Shown here: positions 14,201 to 26,200 of the stretch, one piece after another
How positions within the stretch are numbered: the stretch's first letter is position 1
How the letters are laid out: each line of letters opens with the position of its first letter
Assembly (NCBI RefSeq): GCF_024868665.1
Contig: NC_079908.1
Coordinates: forward strand, 72,415-136,414
Source of the DNA: Triplophysa rosa
Taxonomy: Eukaryota; Chordata; Actinopteri; Cypriniformes; Nemacheilidae
Direction of reading: 5' to 3'
Length of the DNA stretch: 64,000 nucleotides
Notes under the pieces: generated by a model
The model's input: the letters and a program-made list of their open reading frames with translations, nothing else
Told to the model about the DNA's origin: nothing
Databases searched by the model: none
Program-made: the position numbers and the translations under genes

Positions 14201-17200
14201 TTATTTTGGATTACTGCACATCATTTCTTGCATATATGACTGACTGTATATCTAAGACTTGAATGTAAGATTTGGCTAATAATGGTTTGTGGTGACAGAT
14301 TCTGGGTTGTTGCTCTTTGCAGAGAGGACCAAACTAAGTCAGGACACATTCTGGGTGACGCCCAGCGCCGAGACCACCCTGACATGCAGGACACCAAGAA
14401 TATGTCACCTGCCCCCTTCGCTCTTCTCAGACTGCTCGCACACGTGTCTTTGCTGTATGGAGCTCAAAACCACCCCGAGGTAATTCATTCTGCACCTGGT
14501 GATGTGTAGTTTCACGCTGAGCGTGATAATGAGTATCGATGCGTGTTTCTGTGCAGTGCCTCATGCAGATGATCAAGCCTGCTGTGCTGGATCCGGCTTC
14601 TTTCCTCATGGCTCATCTTTTGAAGGACATGGAGCAGCTGAGCAGAGCTCTGGGTAAAGGTGTGGATGATGTGGTCATTACCATCCATTTGACCATCCAC
14701 AGTCTGCTGGAGCCCCGTCAAGCCAGCCAGTGTAAGAGACACCACAACTCACTTTACAGGTCACACTGGCCATATTCAGCTCCTGCCGCGGACATTCAAA
14801 AAGGCTTTTTATTTGAAACAGGGCCTGTTACTTATGATCCAAACCTTTCCACCAAAGATGCAAGAAATGCATGGGAGAATGCCATGAACACTGATGTCAT
14901 CGCGCATCAACTGAAGGTAAACACCCCATTTTCCATTCATTTCCTTCCTTCTTAATTATGTCTGACAGCAGAAAAGATGTTTGGCTTGTTGAGTAGTTGT
15001 TCGATCACATGGAACATAACCATACCTGTCAACACTCCTGTTTTTGCCGGGAGTTTTTCACACCCATCTCCCGCCACAATCCCGTATTTCAGTTGTTTCT
15101 CCTGTGAAACCATAGTTCTATATATCGGTGTGTGAAGCTCCCAGACCGACGCGGACGCGTTCGTGTGAACAGGGGTGGCTCTGTGGCTTAAAGGGAGCGT
15201 CATTTACTCACCCTCTTTTGTTCACTTCTGCAGAACACAAAAGAAGATATTTTGCAGAATGTTGAAAACCGAACAGCAGTGCCAGCCATTGCCTTCTATT
15301 GTATGGACACAAAACCAATGCAAGTCTATGGCTGCCATCGACTGTTCGGTCAACAACATTTTTCAAAAGATCTTCTTTTGTGTTCTGCGGAAGAAAGAAA
15401 GTCGTACAGGTTTGAAATGACAAGAGGATGAGTAAATGATGACAGAATTTCCATCGTTGGGTGAACTCTCCCTTTAATCCACTGCCCATCGCCCCCTCAC
15501 AAGAGGATTCACATCCGCATATTCCGCTCACTCACTCACTGACTGCAAACCACAGATCCTATCTACATTACAGAAGGCATGTTTACTGTATCAGAGGTGG
15601 GTAGTAACGCGCAACAATTACTTCGTTACATTCACTTGAGTAACATTTTGGAAAATATGTACTTTTTAAGTAAAATTAAAAGTGTGTACGTTTACTCTTA
15701 CTTGAGTCAATTTCTCATAGAAAATCTGTACTTTTACTTCGTTACATAACTTACATTGCGTGACGTTCCTTCATTTTGAAATATGCTTTTTAAAACACGT
15801 TGTTTATTTCAAGGTCGTCGTCTCTTTTTACGGGCATTCCCGAGTGATCGATGCTTTTGAGTCGATTCTTTTGAAAGCTTTAATTGAACAATGGGCAAAA
15901 CCATTTGAGATAGGATGTCTGCCTAATTAAACCAATTAAACCTTGAACACCACATTAGCTGTTGCTATTTCTATGCTTTCACAAAACACCTGTTATGAAA
16001 AGAGTGTTGTGTTCTGCAGACAACTCTGAATAAAACAAGGAGGTTCATTCTAATATTTCCCGTACTGTGACCATAAAGGGTTCTTGTAAATAATAACTGC
16101 AACATGCAAACACTTGCAAATCCATTCATCCATCCATGTTAATAAATAAGTTCAGCTGACTAACAAACAAAGTTAAAACAACCCAACTACAGGACGCATG
16201 AAGGGACAAACTGCACGTGCTTTTTTAAACATTCGGTCATGTCTGTGGAAGCTTATTAGTTTCATCTCCATCCCGGATTTTGTTACCCAAGCGTTGAACA
16301 TCATAAAGCAGAAGCTGAATGGTGGATTAGTTTCTGAGAAGCGCTATCGACTGTTATTTGAAGCTCTGCTTGACGTGATTTGATCTTGCTCTCAGGTTTT
16401 GGAGCATCAGCTGAAGGAAGTGAATGCTATCATAAGGGAAGATGATCGAGTGTCTTCTAATCCTCTCATGAAGTTGACGTTTGGGGAACCAGGACTGTTC
16501 CTGCGCTCTCTGCCCCAGAACTCCCTCATCCATAATTCATCCATCTGGAGCTGCAGGAGGAAGGTGTCCATGTCCAGTCTGAGTCACGTTGTGGAGCAGA
16601 ACAATGGCCGAGACGCTTTACCTGTGCTCTGGAGGTTCCTTCAGCGGGTAAGATGTCCATCAACCAGAGCGAACAACACTTTAACTACACTCACTTCATA
16701 GCAGGGGTCGAACCACCTCATAAGGGCGGTAAGACGCTTGTGTGTGTTCGCTTGGGGTCATGGTTTTAGAGCCCGGTTCAGTTGGATTCGCTTTGATGTG
16801 AGGGCAGGGGTCATGGCGTGGCACCAGCAATGCTAAAGAACACTAGATTCACTTTGAATCTAATAATAATAATAATAACAACTTCATACACTGGCTTCAC
16901 GTTTCTCTTTGGAAGACATTCATTTAAGTGTATAATATGTAGAAAAAAAAGGCTCCTATTAGTTTTAACAGTTTTCTTACTACTAGGGCTGTCACGATTA
17001 TGAAATTTGGCTGACGATTAATTGTCTAATAAATCATTGCGATTATGACGATAAATTGTCTGTTTTAGAGCTTTGACTTTTAATTCTCATACATTTTTGA
17101 TTCAGCTTTGAAACGACCATATTGTTCTGAATATAAAGACAATGTTCTTTTTCTTGGAAATACATCGGAAACAATTGGGTCATCATATATTTAAGGTTTA

Positions 17201-20200
17201 GGCTTTTACCTGTCAATAATACAACCACCAAATACTTGTAAATGAAGTAAATTGATCAGGAGTGAATTGAAGCCACCATTAAAATGCTATCAGTCATAGA
17301 AAAGCTTCTAGTCTGTTTATTTCTCACTTGCAAGACTACAATAAAAGTTTACTTGTGTGTTAATGAGATTTTGGTAGACTGGTTTTCACACTGAAATAAT
17401 ATTCAATTGTACTGCAGGTTATTTTTATATGTTTTAGTTTTTTTTAAAGTGATTGTGTTGTGGTGGTACATTTGACAAGTATTACCATACTTTAGTAACA
17501 ATATATACACTAAAATATGCAATATGCAGATGCACTACAGCTCCCCCTAGTGTCTTCTATAGAGATGTGCAATAATTGCGATGATCTGAAACCATCACAA
17601 TGAGGACAAACAATCGCGATGAGACGATTATTTAATAAACGTGACAGCCCTACTTACTACTATTTAATCAAATGTAAAGGAATAAAAATTTGTTTTGTGA
17701 TGTAGCGACATGCAAAGTAATGCATCACGTGACGTGAGCAGCACGTGTATGGAGAGGATTTACAACACGCATGGCGCTGCCTGCCGCAATAAATGAACTT
17801 CATGTTAAATACATTAATGAGCAAAACCTCCTCAAGAAGCTCATTTTCTGACAATGTAGATTGTATAACTTGAATTTGTTTCATCTATTTAGTTTTTTAT
17901 CTCAGCCTTTGAAGGAAACAATCCAAGAAGATCGAGGATTCACTGTGTGTAGGAAAGAGTGATTGACAGCGTGATGCGATCGTTCCCCCCTCACACATAT
18001 GCAATATAAGCATAGAACATGTTGTCTAAATGTAGTTTTATTTATTTCTCTGAAGTTAATGATTAGAAATGATGATGGGCTCAGCGCAGGAGTGATTGAC
18101 AGCGCGATGCGATGGTTTTACCCTCTCACATACGTACAACAGCAACCAGGGATGTGATTTTTCTGTAAAAGTACGGATTTCCATATTCTTTGACCTCGCT
18201 GGGATCACCTGCGTAAATAGCATGAATTAGATTTATTTTTATTCGTGACGGGGTTTGGGGATGTGCGTGCAGTGTTGCCAGATTGGGTGAACAATTTCCA
18301 CCCCAAAGGCTCACTAAAACCCGCCCACTCCAGCAAAAAACAGCCCAAATTGTAACTGATAAAATAATGTGATTGAAATGTATTGCAGTGTCAATCAATG
18401 ATGATAATGACCGTTTTATCTCCTTAAAACGAGGCATGACAAGATGACAAAATATAATAAAAACCAGTAAAACAGATCGAACGGATCAAATATAGCAAAT
18501 GCATTAAAGAGAGTTAGAAAATAGGACTAATATGTCCAGAAACCACTTCAAAGCGACAATCAAGACATTAACCAATGACTGTAGCCCTGTAAAAAACACA
18601 TACATCATTATGCAAATTTTTGTGCAAAAAGTGCCTACTATCGTTTATCGGAAAACAACACGAGTAGGCATTTTACACTCGTTCATGAACTTCATGCACA
18701 CACCACGGCCGCCAAAACTGTTGAAATTCATTGATGCATACAACAGAACAAAACAGAACAACAGCTACAATAATGTGCTTACCTTTGAGAGTTTCCTTAA
18801 CAGACCCAGACCTGATTGGTTAAACTGAGCCAATAAGGAATATGTGTTTATGACTGCACTACACATTATTTTCGAACGTTTTGAAATGAACTTGACTAAA
18901 TAAAAGCAAAGAAAAGGCAAGCTGCTTGGGAGGGTTTTTCATTTCATAAGCAGCCCAAATTTTGTCGACCCGCCCAATGCATTTTTCTCCAGTCTAACCC
19001 GTTCAAAAGAAGCCCAATTGGGCGGGAATCCGCCTGATCTGGCAACACTGTGTGCATGTAGTCATCGCACAGCCGGCCAAGCGGATCCTTTCCCCGCTCT
19101 CTACGTCATGCACACGCTTGTGGTAAATGCAGAGCGACTGCTTCATTCTAGTGATGGGAAGTTCGGATCATTTTACTGACTCGGATCTTTGAGTCTCGTT
19201 CAGCAAAATGAACGAATCTTTTTTCGAGTCATATCGTTCATTTCGTTCATTATGCAAACGTTGATCACATTACAAACAATACAAAACTATAATGCTATAA
19301 GAAACAGAAAATATTAATTCATTGTTTACCTGGGTCTTTAGTCTATGATTAGCTCACCACACCTCTTATCTGACAAGTCCTCGGGTTTGACTCCTTCGTT
19401 CATCACGTGACAGCGTCGTAAGCTAAACCAATGCAGTCTGAGCCGGAAAGAGAATTGATTAGTTCACCTCTCGAGTCTTCGGGTTTGAATCGTTCGTTCT
19501 TCTTGAATTCCAGTACAGGACCCATAGAATGTTGCGCAATGCGCATGCGCGGCTGAACGAATCACTCCCTACGACGACTCGTTCTTCCCGAGTCACATTA
19601 AAGATTCGTTCAAAATGAACGAATCGTTCAAGAACGACCCATCACTACTTCATTCAGAACATCATTCTGCGAGTTATCTTTATATATCCAGAGCGTCCGT
19701 CAAAAATGTTTTGCTACTCAAAAAAGCGTGTGGTGTCATTTCTAATGAAGTGGGGAACTGAACAGCGTTTTGTAACGTGTACAGAAAAGCCTGAGTGTGG
19801 AAGTTGAGACGTCTATATGACATGCTTTAACATTATAACATTTTCTATATACAGAGACTAAAGCAGAACATATTCCTTGATTTACTGGCTTGAAACTACA
19901 CAAATATCCGATCTAGTCACTGTCTAACATAAACATGTTGAAGTCTCTAAAATCATGAACTAAAACCGCAACATGCAGCGTTTGCAAAAACCTTTATTAC
20001 ATGCGGATGAATGCGGACCAACGCTGTATGAATGACGTCGATGCTTCAGCTTGTGAAGCGAACGCTCTAACCAGCGCTGGGGAACGGCGCGCAGCTGACA
20101 CGGGTGGTGGACGGGGCCGGGGAAGCGGGGTTCATATAGAAAGAGGTTTATCGCGGATAGTCCGGTTCCGTTGGAATATGGTTCCACCGCATCCTGCACA

Positions 20201-23200
20201 GGTGTCTGGTGAGTTGGAACCGTCAGCCGTCTTCTTAAAGGTTTCTCTGCTCTGAAACAACAGTGTGGGAATGTTGATATTAAAGAAATGCAGAAAAATA
20301 GCAGATAATGTTTGTAGACCTTCTTATGCAACTTTATATCCAAAGAACGTAGAGTTGGGTAAACACGAGTACTTTGACAAACAGGTTTAGATGAAGTGTT
20401 TCTTTTAGGAAGCAGAGCTACGGCTGGTGCGGTTTCTTCCTGACATCTTAGTCCTCCAGAGGGATTTGGTAAAGAAGTTCCAGAACGTGACCGACCCAAC
20501 CGACAGCACCATACGTGAGTTCCTGCAAGACCAGAAAGCAGGTACTGACCGTGTGAAAGACTCAAGAGAGCGTTTGGTCATTCGTGACTGAGTAATGATT
20601 CATTTATTCTGAAGGATTTCACTCAGTTTGGTGATGGACGTTTGTTAGCAGTAATGCAGGCATATGCCGTTTTCATTCAACAGATTCACTCACCGCCTGG
20701 TATGAAAAACGCGTCAAAATCTTTTTGTCAACATGGAACCAGGTCAGAGTATCTCTGGCTACCACAGGTAAATCCACTGCCTCAAAATTCCACCCAGACA
20801 CTAAATGAAGCCTTCAAAATTCTTTTCTGAGATGCAAAAATGCTGAACCAGGCCACAAAGCCATTGCTAAACTATTTTGTGTTGGCGGTGGACCGATGTC
20901 TTCTCTGGGTGTTGTGTGTCAGGAGAGATCAAGCTGGCGTCTGAATACACTCAGGAGGACTTGAGTCTGGACACTGACCTGCAGGTGCTGCTGCCTCAGA
21001 GACGAGGTCTGGGCTTGTGTTCCACTGCCCTCGTCAGCTACCTCATCAGCCTTCACAATCACCTGGTGTACGCTGTGGAAAAACACACCGGAGAGGAGTC
21101 TGGGTAAGACATGACTCAAGCCCGTAGCCCACAGGAAATTCTGAACGACTGGACGCTTTATAGGATGTTAAGTCATCTGTGAACCTCTGCTCTGGCCGGT
21201 CTCTTTCAGTTACACGGTGAGCCCGGGCGACCTGACGGAGCTGCACGTGATCCGTTACGAGTACGAGCGAGATCTGCTGCCTCTGGTGCTGGCCAACTGT
21301 CAGTACAGCATGGAGCGCGGTCAGGAAACACTGCTGGAGTGTGAACTTCCCAAGATTCAGCAGCAGATTCTCACCCGCTTCCTACAGGGCAAACCGCACA
21401 TCACCATGAATGTATGCCATTAGGCCTTGCTTACACTCCACCAGCCGCTGTCAAGGAAATCTGTACTTGTTTGTTCATCATCTTTTTCCTTTCAGGGGAT
21501 TCCTACACTGGTGAACAGACAGGACCGAAATTATGAAATCATATTAAAAGATGTGAAGAGCAAAGTTCAACAAGTAAGTCACACTTTGAGTTTCAGCATA
21601 ATATATGGTTCACATGGATCTGATACTCATTGCATCATGTACAGCATTTAGCAGATGCTTTTATCCAAAGCGACGTAAGTTGCATTTCGTCTATACATTT
21701 CATTTATCTGTATGTGTGACCCTTGGGATTGACCCCACGACCTTTGTGTTGCAAGTGCGGTGACCACTGAGCCACAGGAACAGAAAACAAGTGAAATAAA
21801 TGCGATAGAACGTGTATTTACAGAATTCACAATAGACTTAAAACAACACACTCGAGCTCAGACTATCATTAATACCACACCCTAAACAAACAATCTTAAA
21901 AATCCAAGCCTGGTAAAAGTCCAAATGTGAAAAGTGTGTGCATTCAAGTCCTTGATGGTTGTGCTGGAAAGACCAGGTGAGCTTTAAAGGGACAGTTCAC
22001 TCAAAAAGGACAATTCTGTCTTCATTCCGAATCTGTATACATGTCTTTGTTTGGTGGAACACAGAGAAAGATATTTGATAGAATGTTGGCAACTGACAGG
22101 TCTGAGGCCCCATTGACTACCATAGTAGGAAAGATTTAAGCGTGCACACTAACATCTAAATATAAGGAATGAGTGTCACAGGCTTGTTTTTAAGTGTCTC
22201 GCTGTCACACATCCTTGTGTCATGTTTGGAAACCGTTCCTCTGCGAGTGATGCACATGTGTGTCTTTACCATGGACTGCTTGATTCACACAGAACCCATG
22301 ATGCAGCCACACTCCTAAGAGAAAGTGAATACATGTTTCAATCATAAAACAATGGGATTTGGGTTTACTACAGTAAAACCATGGCCAGTTTTCTTAAAGC
22401 AGAGGTAACACACGCAGTTTCTGCCAATCTCATATTCATCTTCAGTGCCTATACGTTAGTATTAAATACTTTAAGGAGTGTTTATCAAAGAGACATTCAG
22501 CTGTACCATTATTTCCAGAAATAGGCGATCCCTGAAGGCGTGCGGAGGACTACAGCACGAGCACACACCAATACATTCAATACAAGTTCATGTGGTGCAC
22601 AGACATTTGACGCAGTTTTACTCCCCACCTGCGGTTCCGCCTCATGACCAGAGTCTTTTATTCGTGCTGCCCCAGAAAAACAGGGTTCTTTGGAAAGCTG
22701 AACAAGGTTATCATTCCCTCTCAAGTAAAAACAAAATGACAAATCCTTCTTAAAGCAGTCTGTGCAGCGCTGCCTACACCTTCCATAACTGAAATGAAGC
22801 ACATTGATGGGCGTGCTCTTTCTCTCGCTCTGGTTGATGTGTGCGCGACGTGATGCCCATACAAGGAATTCCACTCTTTATGATGTCATACAGGGCCATA
22901 CTTGAAAAAAAACTCCTGACGGAGTGTATGTGGCACAGAAATAGTCTGTTATATGTCCAACTCTTTCTTTTCTGCTTTGCCCGTGGGTTAGCACGAGAAT
23001 CCAGCACGTTGAACAGTGTAAAGAAGTCAGAATGCGTGAAACGGCATTAAACCCTGCCTTTAAACAAGACCAGCCATCAATGACCGAGTGAAGCAGGCTT
23101 TTAAAGACACCGCAAATGACACTGATACTTCACTGCTGTAGACTATCAGTGATGAACAGACAGGATTATGGGGGACGTCGCATTTGACGGAATGGTAAAG

Positions 23201-26200
23201 CTGTGATGGCGTGCTCTCCTGGTGCCTCTCAAGGGCACTCCAGCTGCCAATCCTGACAGAGAGACCTGGACTTTATTTCACAGAAAGTGTGACCGGTGAA
23301 ATGCTTTTCTCTCTGGAGAATAGGTATGACTGAAAGAACATGTTCATGTTTACCTCAATTCAATTGTTGACCACTAGACCGTTTACATATTGTAAAATGA
23401 AAGACATTTTAAGGATGAAAACAGGGATGAATGAAAGCTGGTCCTTTGGTCGTCTTGTGTGCATTCAAAGTGCTGATGATGTCCCAAATCAAACCGAGTT
23501 ACAGTTTGACTAGATACAACCTGGTTAGAGAGTCGGACTCGTGACCAGAAGGTCACCTGTTGGATTCTCAGGGTCAGCAGGTAGGTCTATGGTATGGTCT
23601 ATGGATGGCACACTGCTCTCTCTCGCTCTCTCTCTCTCTCTCGTTTCCCTTCTATACTAACAGACACACAGAGAAACTTCCTTTTGACTTTATTCATCAA
23701 ATATCTGTAACCCGCATGACAGGGATGAATGTTTGTGAAGCAGATCCACGTTTAGCTTCACTGCTGTTGAGAACAAACAGACTCTGTCTCCAATAAGAGC
23801 GACATCAGTCTGTGTATCGGTACCACACGTCTTCAAACATCTTGAAATAAAACCCCTGAACACTGTTGTAGAGCGTCCCAGTTGACTTGATCATTCCTCA
23901 CCTGTGTGAGAACCTTTCTGTGGGTGATTGTGATCGGTTTGTGTGTGTTGTCCTCATTCAGGAGTGTCTGCAGCCTCTGACACAGCATGACCTGGTGAAG
24001 GAGCTTCAGTCGTACAGTGACGTGTGTGAAGCGCTCGCCACAGTCCAGCTGGCTCTGGGTTTCCTCGCCATGACGGGAGGAGAGGCTCTCATGCAGCTCG
24101 GCACCTATCTGAAGGAAGTGCTACAGATGACTGACCGCATGGGGCCGCACGTCTATCAGGTGAATCATGAGCACACACTTCTGGGTTAGACACGGTGTCA
24201 TCACCAGACGTGGGGGCACAAACAGAACAGAAAGCAAAGATGTTTGTGATGCGAGATGAGGAGAAAGATTCTAGAGCTGCACCTTTCTGGATAAACTGAC
24301 AATCACAGTTCTTCTCTTTCAAACAGAGCTCACGGTTCTCCTTCAATTCACAATGACAAGCTTAAAATAATGTCATTTACTAGAGGATGAAAATCTTTCC
24401 CTTTTCTCTTTTTAGGTCTTTGTTTGAAAATGATTTGTGGTCTTAATACCTACAGTATTTCATGCCTATGCTATAGGTACTATAGGAAGAAAAGGGTTAC
24501 TGTGGTTTTAAATACCACAGGTAAACTATAGGAAAACCATGGTTCATTTTCATCATGACTCAAGTGCAAAAGTTCAACTTCCTAAACAATGTTAATTCAT
24601 AACTTACAGTAAAACTTATTCCTGAGGTGAGGCTTACAGACCTTTAGATGGAAAGATGTGCTCAATGCCTGAGTCAACCTTCTCATCATGTTTCACATCC
24701 ACAGACACTTCATCATAAGTACAGTGACAGCTCTTTCATTGACCTGATATGACTGTAATGATAGATGGAAGTGCACACTTTGGGTTGTCTGTGTTTAAAA
24801 CGCCTTTCTGTGCTTCCGCGGCAGCACCTTATGATTTTAGTGCGAGGTGTAAAAGACACCTGTATTAATGAGATCGTGTGAATCCAGATCACCATCTTTT
24901 GACAATAATTGTGCAGCTCTACAAGATGCATTATAGATCTGAAGTCAAGAACACAGTAACAGACCAATTTCACACTTCCAGGTTTTGACTTCAGGAGTGG
25001 CCGCTGGTGGGTAGGGGCGTCCCCGATTTACATAGTGGAATCAAAATGATCACGTCTTGCCTGTAGTCCACTGATAGTGGAATCGCACTGTGTGTGTGTG
25101 TTCATGCGTGCGTGCATGTTGGGACGACACCAGGTGGTTAACAAGGGTACAGCACAACATTGATGCACCAAAAAACAACCAAACATTAATTCACAGAATT
25201 TGTTTAGGACAGAATATACCTCTATAATAAATATAAATTAAAAAACGAAATAAGCCAGATTCAAGTCACGATGTGCAAAATAAATGTGTTTAGGTAAAAT
25301 GGCTGATATGCAGGGGAACATATAGTCAGAACACAAGCCACAAATAGTCAAATGAATGAACATTTTCCTTAAACATTTAGTACATACAGTATGTACATTT
25401 TTTTTTACAAAAAATACATCACGTTCATTAATCATTACCAATAAACAACCAATAAAGTGACTTTATTTACCGCATGTAAAGGAGGAATGAAATAAAGCAT
25501 CTCACCATTTCAGTCTTGTCATGAAACGGGTTATTAAAGATATAAGTAATCTTCAGTTTAAGGTAGACTTGTATTTTAAATCCTTTATACGTGCTTTTGT
25601 GGTTTGGCCTCATTGAAATGATTCGTTTGTGTGAAACATCCCCAAAGAAGAAGAGCCTCCCATAATGTCAAATGTAGTAGGCTTTCTTAGGAAACATGGA
25701 TCGTCAAGAGAGTTTAATGAAGGTTGACTTCAAGAGTGTTATGAGTGATTATTGTGTGTGCGCGTGTGTGTGTGTGTTCATGTTTGTATATCCCAGTGGG
25801 GACCTAAACCTGAATGCACACCAACACATGGGGACTCGTGTCACCGTGGGGACCAAAATTGAGGTCCTCATGGGCACAAAAGCTAATAAATTGTACAGAA
25901 CAATATTTTTTACAAATCTAAAAATGCAAAAAGTGTTCTATGATCTTTAGGTTTAGGGATAGGGTTAGGGATAGGGGATAGAATATACAGTTTGTACAGT
26001 ATAAAAAACATTACGCCTATGGACTGTCCCCACAGAAATAATAAAACATACGTGTGTGCGTGCGTGCGTGCGTGCGTGTGTGTGCAGGCATTGAGCAGGT
26101 GCAGTCTGAAACACTGTGTGGCGCTGTGGCAGGTCCTCAGCTCTCTTAAATCTGAGACAATGCTTCGTCTGAAGAGGGTAAGATGCTCCACACGGCAAAC

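Noticed and set aside
14732..14759. 28-base intron in rnf213
   Set aside because: Below the size a vertebrate spliceosome uses, and its removal breaks the frame.
20001..20565. 84- and 201-codon frames near the GC-rich patch
   Set aside because: The 201-codon frame runs antisense through real rnf213 exon 32, and neither shows a domain.
25945..25985. TTAGGG-like run as telomeric DNA
   Set aside because: Only a few irregular units within an interspersed repeat.
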